64,000 nt of DNA from an uncultured Duncaniella sp. (lineage in GTDB: Bacteria > Bacteroidota > Bacteroidia > Bacteroidales > Muribaculaceae), in NCBI GenBank assembly GCA_910576785.1, contig CAJTJG010000013.1, positions 1-64,000 of the forward strand, given 5' to 3'. A model generated the notes under the pieces. That model saw only the letters and a list, made by a program, of their open reading frames with translations, did no database searches and had not been told where the DNA came from. The position numbers and the translations under genes were made by a program. This document shows positions 15,886 through 23,832 of the stretch, piece by piece (within the stretch, counting starts at the first letter, position 1; the number at the start of each line of letters is the position of its first letter).

Positions 15886-17436
15886 ATGGACAGCAACGAA
15901 AAGAAAGGAAAACGCCCGCGCATAGGTGCGCGCCCCGTTTCGGCCGACACCCGCGAGCCGGGAGCCGACTCGCGAAGCAATGACTTCGACTCCGCCGCAC
16001 GCGGTAACAACGATGCACCCCAGCATCGCTCGTACAACCAGCAGGGTGGCTATCAGCCACGCCGTGAGGGCTATCAGCCGCGCCAGACTGGCTACCAGCC
16101 ACGTCAGAACGGCTACAACAACCGCTACAACCAGGGTGGCGGTTACCAGAACAACCGTTATAACAACAATCGTCAGGCCGGCTATCAGCCCAGACCATAC
16201 GTGCCATCTACGGAGGGAACCCCCTCGGCATCACATGCCGACGGAGCAGAGCAGAATGCCGACGACTCAGCATCCACTACCGGCTATCAGCCCCGTCAGT
16301 CAGGCTATCAGCCCCGTCAGGGCGGATACCAGCCCCGCCAAGGTGGATACAATAACAACCGTCAGGGTGGCTACCAGCCTCGCAACAACCAGGGCGGATA
16401 TCAGCCTCGCAATAATCAGGGTGGCTACCAGCCTCGCAACAATCAGGGCGGATACCAACCGCGCCAGACCGGCTATCAGCCTCGTCAGGGCGGATACAAC
16501 AACCGTCAGAACAACTATAACAACCAGCAGGGCGGATACAGCAACAACCGTCAGCAGGGCGGATACAACAATAACCGCCAGGGCGGATATAACAACCGTC
16601 AGCAGGGTGGTTATCAGAAGAACCCGCGCCAGAATCAGTTCGGCATGCCGCAGGGAGGCCGCAGCTTCACTCCGCGTCCCAAACGTGTGGAATACGAGAC
16701 TCCGCTGCCCGATCCCAACGAGCAGATACGTCTTAACAAATACATGGCCAACGCAGGTCTGTGCTCGCGCCGCGAAGCCGATGAATACATCCTCCAGGGT
16801 CTCATCAAGGTGAACGGCGAGGTTGTCACCGAGCTCGGCACCAAGATCACCCACAGCGATGTAGTGGAATATGACGAGAAGGTAGTGGCGCTCGAGAAGA
16901 AATGCTACATACTTCTCAACAAGCCCAAGGACTGCGTCACCACAAGCGACGACCCCAACGGACGCCTCACTGTGATGGATCTCGTCAAGGGTGCGTGCGA
17001 GGAGCGCATATACCCCGTCGGCCGTCTGGACCGCAACACCACCGGTGTGCTCCTGCTCACCAACGATGGTGACCTTGCATCCAAACTCACCCACCCCAAG
17101 TTTGTCAAGAAGAAGATCTACCACGTGTGGACCGACAAAGACATAGCCGAGGAGGACATGCAGCGCATAGCCGACGGCATAGAGCTTGAGGATGGACATA
17201 TCCATGCCGATGCCATCTCCTATGCTACCGAGACTGACCGCAATCAGGCCGGTATCGAGATCCACTCGGGTCGCAACCGAATCGTGCGCCGTATATTCGA
17301 GCATCTTGGTTATCACGTCACCAAGCTCGACAGAGTTTACTTTGCAGGTCTCACCAAGAAGAATCTCCCCCGCGGTCGTTGGCGCTACCTTACCCAGGAA
17401 GAGGTCAACTACCTCAAGATGGGTTCGTTTGAGTGA
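15886..17436 (+). CDS. rluB: RluB/RsuA-family rRNA pseudouridine synthase with a long GYQPR-repeat N-terminus
   Basis: This enzyme isomerises a uridine in rRNA to pseudouridine. The C-terminal half is a complete RsuA/RluB-type enzyme. It has an S4 RNA-binding domain from about residue 278 (RLNKYMANAGLCSRREADEY) and a catalytic domain with GRLDRNTTGVLLLTNDGDL carrying the catalytic Asp. The end has RNRIVRRIFEHLGYHVTKLDR. The first 270 residues are low complexity, with about ten GYQPR units and many GGYNNR units, rich in Gly, Tyr, Gln, Asn and Arg, with almost no hydrophobic residues except Tyr. This part should be disordered and RNA-binding or phase-separation prone. Its N-terminus, about 260-270 residues, is much longer than in E. 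coli RluB. The exact target uridine is inferred. Confidence 0.92.
   Translation: MDSNEKKGKRPRIGARPVSADTREPGADSRSNDFDSAARGNNDAPQHRSYNQQGGYQPRREGYQPRQTGYQPRQNGYNNRYNQGGGYQNNRYNNNRQAGYQPRPYVPSTEGTPSASHADGAEQNADDSASTTGYQPRQSGYQPRQGGYQPRQGGYNNNRQGGYQPRNNQGGYQPRNNQGGYQPRNNQGGYQPRQTGYQPRQGGYNNRQNNYNNQQGGYSNNRQQGGYNNNRQGGYNNRQQGGYQKNPRQNQFGMPQGGRSFTPRPKRVEYETPLPDPNEQIRLNKYMANAGLCSRREADEYILQGLIKVNGEVVTELGTKITHSDVVEYDEKVVALEKKCYILLNKPKDCVTTSDDPNGRLTVMDLVKGACEERIYPVGRLDRNTTGVLLLTNDGDLASKLTHPKFVKKKIYHVWTDKDIAEEDMQRIADGIELEDGHIHADAISYATETDRNQAGIEIHSGRNRIVRRIFEHLGYHVTKLDRVYFAGLTKKNLPRGRWRYLTQEEVNYLKMGSFE
16024..16620 (+). repeat. Coding tandem repeat (GYQPR/GGYNNR units)
   Basis: Short, variable in-frame units built on GGCTATCAGCCNCGCCAG and GGCGGATACAACAACCGTCAG encode GYQPRQ and GGYNNRQ. 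Three near-identical units (RNNQGGYQP) run consecutively around 16381-16470. The repeats lie inside the pseudouridine synthase gene and keep its frame throughout. Copy number could vary by slippage between strains. Confidence 0.85.
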
Positions 17437-17471
17437 ATAAAACAACAGTAGATAAAGTAATCACAATAGCA

Positions 17472-18863
17472 ATGCAACATACCACAATAAAAACCCTTCT
17501 CGACACCCCGGCCCTCATAGGCTCCGAGGTGGAGGCAAGGGGATGGGTGCGCACCCGCCGCGGCAACAAGCACGTGCAGTTCGTGCAGCTCAACGACGGT
17601 TCCACCATCAAGAACCTCCAGGTGGTGCTTGACATGTCGCGCTTCTCCGATGAGGAACTCAAGCCCGTCACCACAGGCTCGAGCCTTCGTGTCACCGGAC
17701 GGCTCGTGGAGAGCCAGGGCAAAGGACAGACCTGCGAGATACAGGCCGACGCTTTCGAGCTCTACGGCACAGCCGACCCCGAGTCATACCCCCTGCAGAA
17801 GAAAGGACATACACTTGAATTCCTGCGCGAGATAGCACATCTGCGCCCCCGAACAAACACATTCGGAGCAGTGCTCCGTGTGCGTAGCGCATTGGCTTTC
17901 GCTATCCACAAATTCTTCCAGGAGAAAGGCTTCTTCTACCTCAACACACCTCTCATCACAGCGAGCGACTGTGAGGGTGCCGGAGCCATGTTCCAGGTCA
18001 CTACGCTCGATCTCAACAACCTGCCCAAGGATGAAGAGGGCAAGGTGGATTATTCACAGGACTTTTTCGCCAAGCCCACAGCGCTGACCGTATCCGGCCA
18101 GCTCGAGGGTGAGCTCGGAGCCACGGCTCTTGGTCAGATCTATACATTCGGTCCTACATTCCGCGCCGAAAACTCCAATACACCCCGTCACCTCTCCGAG
18201 TTCTGGATGATTGAACCCGAGATGGCATTCTATGACATCACGGACAATATGGACCTTGCCGAGGAGTTTGTGAAGTACTGTATCACCTATGCCCTTGACA
18301 ACTGCATGGATGATATCCGCTTCCTCGAACAAATGTATGACAAAGATCTCGTGGAGCGTCTCCGCTTCGTGGTAGACAATGATTTCGTACGTCTCACCTA
18401 CGGCGAGGGTGTCAAGATACTTGAGGAGTCGGGCAAGAAATTCGAATTCCCCGTTCATTGGGGCACCGACCTGCAGAGCGAGCATGAACGCTACCTCGTG
18501 GAGGAACATTTCAAGAAACCCGTCATCCTCACGGACTATCCCAAAGAGATCAAGGCTTTCTACATGAAGCAGAACGAGGATGGCAAGACCGTACGTGCCA
18601 TGGATGTGCTCTTCCCCCACATCGGCGAGATCATCGGTGGTTCGGAACGTGAGGAGAACTATGACAAGCTCCTTGCCCGAATCGAGGAGCTCGGTATACC
18701 CATGAAGGATATGTGGTGGTATCTGGACACACGCCGTTTCGGCACTGTCCCCCACTCCGGATTCGGTCTCGGATTCGAACGTCTGGTACTCTTCGTAACA
18801 GGCATGACCAATATCCGCGACGTCATCCCCTTCCCCCGTACTCCTGGCAAAGCTGAGTTCTGA
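17472..18863 (+). CDS. asnS: Asparaginyl-tRNA synthetase
   Basis: This class IIb synthetase charges tRNA-Asn. The 463-residue product has an N-terminal OB-fold anticodon-binding domain (VEARGWVRTRRGNKHVQFVQLNDGS), class II motif 2 (FRAENSNTPRHLSEFWMIEPEMAF) and motif 3 (GFGLGFERLVLFVTGM near the C-terminus). I chose the ATG at 17472; a GTG at 17433 overlapping the previous stop codon would add 13 residues that do not match the family. It follows the pseudouridine synthase gene by 35 nt and is probably co-transcribed with it. Confidence 0.97.
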   Translation: MQHTTIKTLLDTPALIGSEVEARGWVRTRRGNKHVQFVQLNDGSTIKNLQVVLDMSRFSDEELKPVTTGSSLRVTGRLVESQGKGQTCEIQADAFELYGTADPESYPLQKKGHTLEFLREIAHLRPRTNTFGAVLRVRSALAFAIHKFFQEKGFFYLNTPLITASDCEGAGAMFQVTTLDLNNLPKDEEGKVDYSQDFFAKPTALTVSGQLEGELGATALGQIYTFGPTFRAENSNTPRHLSEFWMIEPEMAFYDITDNMDLAEEFVKYCITYALDNCMDDIRFLEQMYDKDLVERLRFVVDNDFVRLTYGEGVKILEESGKKFEFPVHWGTDLQSEHERYLVEEHFKKPVILTDYPKEIKAFYMKQNEDGKTVRAMDVLFPHIGEIIGGSEREENYDKLLARIEELGIPMKDMWWYLDTRRFGTVPHSGFGLGFERLVLFVTGMTNIRDVIPFPRTPGKAEF

Positions 18864-18914
18864 CACTCACACATATAAGCAGCAAAAAAACAAACGGACA
18901 ATACATGAAAGGAT

Positions 18915-18978
18915 AGAGAGACACACACCGGCGATGATCTGAAACCCAGATGAATCTCCTTCGGTTGTGTGTCTCTCT
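18915..18978 (+). terminator. Terminator of asnS
   Basis: AGAGAGACACACA (18915-18927) pairs with TGTGTGTCTCTCT (18966-18978), continued by CCG/CGG with one bulge. It is followed by CTCTTTTC. The loop is about 32 nt. Confidence 0.65.
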
Positions 18979-19053
18979 CTTTTCAATATCCGTACTCCTC
19001 TCCTCACACATACATTACTTATAACTAACCTTAAATCAACTGTTTTTACCATT

Positions 19054-22000
19054 ATGAGACACCTCTTGGCAGGCTGCATTGCCGCAGCCTCAGCAATGGG
19101 GGCCTTTGCAGCTCCCGTACAGTCGACCGGTGAATTCCTGACCCGTGAGGCAGTGGCTGTCAATACCGACGGCGGCGTTTTCATCTCATGGCGATCACTG
19201 ATCACCGATGGTGCCGATCTCGGCTTCGACATCTACAGGAACGGTGAGAAGATCACCACTTCTCCCATCACCGATGTGACGAATTATACAGATGCGCAGG
19301 GTAAGGCCGGCGATACCTATGAAGTGAAGGCGGTTGGCAACGGAGCACTTGCCGGAACCGAAAACTCCACCTGCAAGGCATGGGCCGATCCCTACATGAA
19401 GGTACATCTGCAGCGTCCCGAGGCCGGCGTGATAGAGTTTGACAACTCCGAGGGCCACAAAAAATTCTCCTATACCTATACTCCTGACGACCTCTCTGTG
19501 GGTGATGTGGATGGAGATGGTGCGCTTGAGATATTCGTGAAGTGGATGCCGTCCAATGCCAAGGACAGCTCCGGCACAGGATTCACCGGCCCCACCCTCA
19601 TAGACTGCTACCGTCTGGACGGCACGTTGCTGTGGCGTGTGGACCTCGGTCACAATATCCGCTCGGGCAACCACTACACACAGTTCCTCGTATATGACTT
19701 CGATGGCGACGGCAAGGCCGAGCTGATATGCAAGACTGCCCCCGGCACCAAGGATGGCAAGGGCAATTGGGTGCTTCTGGACGGTGACAAGGAGACTGAC
19801 GATTACCGCCAGTATGAGAACAGTCCCAGCAAGATATTCGGTCACGTGAAGGGTGGAGCGGAGTACCTCACCGTATTCTCCGGTCTCACCGGCGAAGAGA
19901 TCCACACCATTCCTTACCGTGCCAACTACACGATAGTGGACGAGAGCACATGGGGCGACGATTACTGCAACCGTGCGGACCGCTATCTGGCCTGTGTGGC
20001 TCACCTTCATGGCAACAACCATTCGGCCGTCATGGCACGCGGATACTATCGCTGCGCCTTCGTATGGGCTGTTGACTTTGACGGTAAGGAGCTGAAGGAA
20101 GTATGGTTCCACGAATCCAAGACTAAGGATCAAGGCCTCTGGGGCGAGGGTGCACACTCCATAACTGTAGGCGATGTGGATGCCGACGGCTATGACGAGA
20201 TCGTATATGGCGCAGCTTCGCTCGACAACGATGGCTCGCTTCTCTACCGTACCAATCCCAAAAGTCTCGAGGGTCACGGCGATGCACTTCATCTTGCCAA
20301 GATGCTCCCCGACCGTGAGGGCCTGCAGGTGTTCATGCCTCATGAGGAGGACAATAAAGCCTATCCCTACGATACAGAACTTCGCGACGCCCGCACCGGT
20401 GAGATCATATTCTTCAAGCCGCAGTCCGGTAAGGACATAGGCCGTGGTATAGCTGCCAACGTTTCCCCGAGTTTCCCCGGCTATGAGTACTGGGCTGCCA
20501 GCGACGCCAACGTATACTCCTACGGCAAGGCAATAGCCACCAACCGTCCCGCCATAAACTTCCGCATATACTGGGATGGCGATCTGCTTGATGAACTGCT
20601 TGACGGCACATGGATCACCAAACCCGAGGCCGACTTCTCGAAAATCAACACATTGGTTGATTTCGCGAAGTACAGCAACGCATCCTCATGCAACGGCACC
20701 AAGGCTACCCCCAATCTTCAGGCCGACATCATGGGTGACTGGCGCGAGGAGGTGATAATGCACGATGCTTCCACCGAGAGCGATCTCCTTATTTTCACCA
20801 CCACGATCCCAACTTCCTACAAGCTCCCTTGTCTGCTTCAGGACCATCAGTACCGCATGGCCATTGCATGGCAGAACTGCGGTTACAACCAACCGCCTCA
20901 CCTCAGCTATTCTCCCGAGGATACATATGAGACCGCCGGAGCCATACTCATCAGCGAAGGTTCGGCCGCACAGATGGTGGCGCTCGGCGAGCCGATCGAG
21001 ACTACTCGTATGCGTGCATGGCGTGCCACAGGTCTGAAAATATCTGAACTTCCCGCAGGTCTCTCATGGGAATTTGACGAAACCACACTCACCGGTACTC
21101 TAAGTGGCACTCCCACCGAACCGGGCGACTACGACATAACCGTCACCACCACCGGCGCCAAGGATGACAACAACACATCCATGACCATAAAGCTGAAGGT
21201 CAACAAGATCATCAAACTCACGCCCCTCGCATCCTACACATTTGACAATGCAGGTGCCACAGCCAAAAACCTTGTTGAGGGTGAGGCCACTGCCATAGGC
21301 GGAACTCCCGAAGCTGTTGCAGGCAAGAAGGGTGGAGCTGTGCTTCTTGACGGCAAAACCTACTACAAGCAAGCCGCATATGACAAACTCAATCTCGGGC
21401 TGGAGGACTTCACCATCGAGCTCTGGATGAAATCCAAGGATACCGAAGCCTATCTCTTCACTCTCGGCTCGCATGCCAAGGATGAAGCTGCCGGTACATC
21501 TGGCAATTGGGTTGGTCTCGAACTCAAGAACGGTGTGCTCTACTTCGCCATCGATGACGACCTGGCCAAAAAGCAGGCATATGTCAAAGAGGCCGCAAAA
21601 TGGTTTGACGATGAATGGCATCATGTGGTTATGGTACGCGATGTCTTCTCCTCCAAGCTGATTCTCTATGTCGACGGTGTGGCTGTAGCCGAGGGTCAGG
21701 ATGGCGCAGGTGCGATATCTTGTCCCGGTGAGGCTCTTATCATCGGTAATACCGAGGAGGGCTTTGCTGACTCATTCTACAGTGGAGCTATCGATGAGTT
21801 TGTGATTTACAGCGGAGCAATGCCCGCCGAGAAAGTGGCCGAGCGTTATGCATCGACAGGCAAGGAGCTTGCCTATTATCCATTGGATGAAATCGGTGAG
21901 ACCACGCCTAATCTTACCTATGGTGAAGCCGTGGCTACAGGAGGCACACCTCTTGCCGTGGCTGACGGCATGAAGGGCGGAGCTGTTGAGTTCGCCGATG

Positions 22001-22707
22001 GCGCCCACTACATACAGGAGGCCTACGATGCCGTGCAGCTCGGCGACAGTGATTTCACCGTAGAGCTCTGGATCAAGTCGACCGACAATGACGGATACGT
22101 CTTCTTCAAGGGCTCGCATACCGCCAACGAGATGAACGGCACAACAGGTCATTGGATCGGACTCGAGCGTCATTCGAGCGGTGCGCTTCTGTTCACTATC
22201 GATGACAATGTCAACAAGACCGACTGCAAGCTCGCCAACGCCAACTCTTATTTCGACAACCAGTGGCACCACGTGGCCTGCGTTCGCTCGTATGAGGCCA
22301 AGACCATGAAGCTCTACATTGATGGTGTTGAGCGTGCATCCGCTACCGGTGTGAAGACAGGAGCACTCCTTGACAACATGGAGCCTCTCCGTCTGGGCAT
22401 TTCGGATGAAGCCGCCCGTCCCTACGATGGCATGATGGACGAGTTTGTGATCCATCCCAAAGCCATGACAGCAGAAGAGGTCAAGGACGCATATCTCTCA
22501 CTGGCAGGCAGCGGTATTGACGAGATACTCGCAACTGAGGCTGATGCGGTATACACCGTGGTTGATGCCTTCTCCGGCATGATCATGCGCCGCGCCGAAG
22601 GCCATTCGGCAGCATCCGTTACCGCCGGACTCGTCCCCGGTATATACGTGCTGGTAGTGGAGTCACCCCGTGGCATGGAGACATACAAATTCGTGAAACG
22701 CGACTAA
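19054..22707 (+). CDS. Secreted rhamnogalacturonan lyase, PL11, with two LamG domains and a sorting-type tail
   Basis: This lyase cleaves the rhamnogalacturonan I backbone of pectin by beta-elimination. The product has 1217 residues. A signal peptide (MRHLLAGCIAAASAMGAFA) leads into the PL11 propeller (about 25-640), with GGVFISWRSL near the start and Ca-binding turns DVDGDGALEIFVKW, DFDGDGKAELICKT and DVDADGYDEIVYG. An Ig-like putative domain (about 650-718, LPAGLSWEF...GTLSGTPTEPGDYDITV in outline) follows, then two concanavalin/LamG domains (about 722-930 and 940-1149). A C-terminal domain (about 1150-1217) ends in GIYVLVVESPRG and YKFVKRD, the look of a type A sorting domain. I chose the ATG at 19054 because it starts a proper signal peptide. 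There is no SusCD partner nearby for pectin, so it is a lone enzyme here. Confidence 0.92.
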   Translation: MRHLLAGCIAAASAMGAFAAPVQSTGEFLTREAVAVNTDGGVFISWRSLITDGADLGFDIYRNGEKITTSPITDVTNYTDAQGKAGDTYEVKAVGNGALAGTENSTCKAWADPYMKVHLQRPEAGVIEFDNSEGHKKFSYTYTPDDLSVGDVDGDGALEIFVKWMPSNAKDSSGTGFTGPTLIDCYRLDGTLLWRVDLGHNIRSGNHYTQFLVYDFDGDGKAELICKTAPGTKDGKGNWVLLDGDKETDDYRQYENSPSKIFGHVKGGAEYLTVFSGLTGEEIHTIPYRANYTIVDESTWGDDYCNRADRYLACVAHLHGNNHSAVMARGYYRCAFVWAVDFDGKELKEVWFHESKTKDQGLWGEGAHSITVGDVDADGYDEIVYGAASLDNDGSLLYRTNPKSLEGHGDALHLAKMLPDREGLQVFMPHEEDNKAYPYDTELRDARTGEIIFFKPQSGKDIGRGIAANVSPSFPGYEYWAASDANVYSYGKAIATNRPAINFRIYWDGDLLDELLDGTWITKPEADFSKINTLVDFAKYSNASSCNGTKATPNLQADIMGDWREEVIMHDASTESDLLIFTTTIPTSYKLPCLLQDHQYRMAIAWQNCGYNQPPHLSYSPEDTYETAGAILISEGSAAQMVALGEPIETTRMRAWRATGLKISELPAGLSWEFDETTLTGTLSGTPTEPGDYDITVTTTGAKDDNNTSMTIKLKVNKIIKLTPLASYTFDNAGATAKNLVEGEATAIGGTPEAVAGKKGGAVLLDGKTYYKQAAYDKLNLGLEDFTIELWMKSKDTEAYLFTLGSHAKDEAAGTSGNWVGLELKNGVLYFAIDDDLAKKQAYVKEAAKWFDDEWHHVVMVRDVFSSKLILYVDGVAVAEGQDGAGAISCPGEALIIGNTEEGFADSFYSGAIDEFVIYSGAMPAEKVAERYASTGKELAYYPLDEIGETTPNLTYGEAVATGGTPLAVADGMKGGAVEFADGAHYIQEAYDAVQLGDSDFTVELWIKSTDNDGYVFFKGSHTANEMNGTTGHWIGLERHSSGALLFTIDDNVNKTDCKLANANSYFDNQWHHVACVRSYEAKTMKLYIDGVERASATGVKTGALLDNMEPLRLGISDEAARPYDGMMDEFVIHPKAMTAEEVKDAYLSLAGSGIDEILATEADAVYTVVDAFSGMIMRRAEGHSAASVTAGLVPGIYVLVVESPRGMETYKFVKRD

Positions 22708-22716
22708 TGAAGTTCT

Positions 22717-22802
22717 GTCATTATTGACAGAAAGATGCACAAGTAAAAAAGACGCTATGTTGAGCCGGTGTCTGAATTCACCGGCAAACATAGCGTCTTT
22801 TG
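22717..22802. repeat. Dispersed hairpin repeat, copy 2
   Basis: AAGACGCTATGTT...GCCGGTG (from 22749) pairs with CACCGGCAAACATAGCGTCTT (22779-22799). The tail seen to the right of copies 1 and 3 appears here on the left in inverted form (GTCATTATTGACAGAAAGAT from about 22718). It lies between the convergent 3' ends of the PL11 gene and oxyR. The A-run before the stem and T-run after it would give a bidirectional terminator. Confidence 0.78.
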
Positions 22803-22811
22803 CGTATGCCA

Positions 22812-23738
22812 TTATAGACGTATGCCATACTTCAGCAGAGCGGTCTCCAGCATATTCTTTGGCATGAATTTTTTCAGTGTATCAGTGACGGTGTTGAGCA
22901 TGCGCTCCCTCACATAGTCCTCGCGTATGTACATCGATATCTTACGTAATGACAGATGATCACCATCTATGGGACGGACATTCAGCATCTGCTGTTCCGA
23001 AAGCATAGGCAAATGCATCTCCGGGATTATGGTGTAGCCACCATTTGTATCCACAATTCTGATAAGTGTGTCGATATTGCCGGCTTCATATACATGCCTC
23101 CTTCCCGTCCGCGCCTTACAGAAGCTGAAAGCACTCTCTCTGAGACACTGTACCTCCTTCATCACCCACATATGCTCATGTTCAAGTTGCTCGGGACTGA
23201 ACACCGGCAGGCTACGCTGACAACTTCCGGATAGGTATACAAAGAATCGTTCGCTATAGAGCGGTATCTCATATATCCCCTGAGCAATAAGCCCGGTGGT
23301 AGCGATACCGGCATCGATAGCAGAGTCACGGAGAGACTTTATCATGGCCTCAGGCCGCATCTCCTCCACCGACAGCCTGACATTAGGATAGTCGGACATG
23401 TATATCCTTATGAAATCCGGCAATATATAAGGGGCGATGCTCGGACCGACCGACATACGGAATTCACCTCCCACCTCACCTTTCGTCTCACTCACCATCT
23501 CCCTGATTCTGTTAGTCTCCATAAGTATACGTCTTGACTGCTCGACAATCCTTGCCCCTATGGATGTTGTGACCACTTTACGGTTGGTACGCTCGAAGAG
23601 CTTGACATCAAGTTCATCCTCCAGTTTCCCGACCATTCCGCTCAGTGTAGGCTGGGTCACGTCAAGGGCTTCTGCTGCCAATGCAAAACTACGGTAACGA
23701 TCGATCGCCACCACATATTTCAGTTGCTGTAATGTCAT
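22812..23738 (-). CDS. oxyR: Hydrogen-peroxide-sensing LysR regulator OxyR
   Basis: OxyR activates peroxide-defence genes when a disulfide forms between two cysteines. The 308-residue product has a LysR winged helix (residues 1-60, MTLQQLKYVVAIDRYRSFALA and TQPTLSGMVGKLEDEL). Its ligand domain retains the redox pair Cys198 and Cys207 in CLRESAFSFC, matching the CLRxxAxxFC motif of E. coli OxyR (C199/C208). Both cysteines being present makes it OxyR rather than a generic LysR protein. It diverges from a sulfur-redox fusion gene across 94 nt, the usual arrangement for autoregulation and control of the neighbour. Confidence 0.93.
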   Translation of the reverse strand: MTLQQLKYVVAIDRYRSFALAAEALDVTQPTLSGMVGKLEDELDVKLFERTNRKVVTTSIGARIVEQSRRILMETNRIREMVSETKGEVGGEFRMSVGPSIAPYILPDFIRIYMSDYPNVRLSVEEMRPEAMIKSLRDSAIDAGIATTGLIAQGIYEIPLYSERFFVYLSGSCQRSLPVFSPEQLEHEHMWVMKEVQCLRESAFSFCKARTGRRHVYEAGNIDTLIRIVDTNGGYTIIPEMHLPMLSEQQMLNVRPIDGDHLSLRKISMYIREDYVRERMLNTVTDTLKKFMPKNMLETALLKYGIRL

Positions 23739-23757
23739 TGCAATAGGTTTTATCTAT

Positions 23758-23766
23758 ACAAAGATA
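23758..23766 (-). promoter_or_regulatory. Candidate -7 box of oxyR
   Basis: TATCTTTGT on the minus strand matches TAnnTTTG and lies 20 nt upstream of the oxyR ATG. No TTG is found at the expected distance, so this promoter is incomplete or needs help. Confidence 0.5.
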
Positions 23767-23777
23767 ATCAAAAACAC

Positions 23778-23809
23778 TTGTTTGTCTATGATTGTATCCA
23801 TAACTTTGT
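23778..23809 (+). promoter_or_regulatory. Promoter of the CoA-disulfide-reductase fusion gene
   Basis: TTG (23778-23780) is followed after exactly 20 nt by TAACTTTGT (23801-23809), 23 nt before the ATG at 23833. It shares the 94-nt interval with the oxyR promoter, so OxyR binding could affect both. Confidence 0.7.
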
Positions 23810-23832
23810 AAAAAAATAAATCAACAACATCT

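Noticed and set aside
16024..16620. CRISPR-like repeated units
   Set aside because: The units are short, of uneven spacing, and encode an in-frame GYQPR/GGYNNR repeat of a real protein. There are no unique spacers and no cas genes.
16300..17445. A 381-codon open frame on the minus strand
   Set aside because: It is antisense to the pseudouridine synthase gene. Its repetitive translation mirrors the GYQPR repeats.
17433..17471. GTG start for asnS overlapping the previous stop codon
   Set aside because: The 13 added residues do not resemble the AsnRS N-terminus, while the ATG at 17472 gives the expected one.
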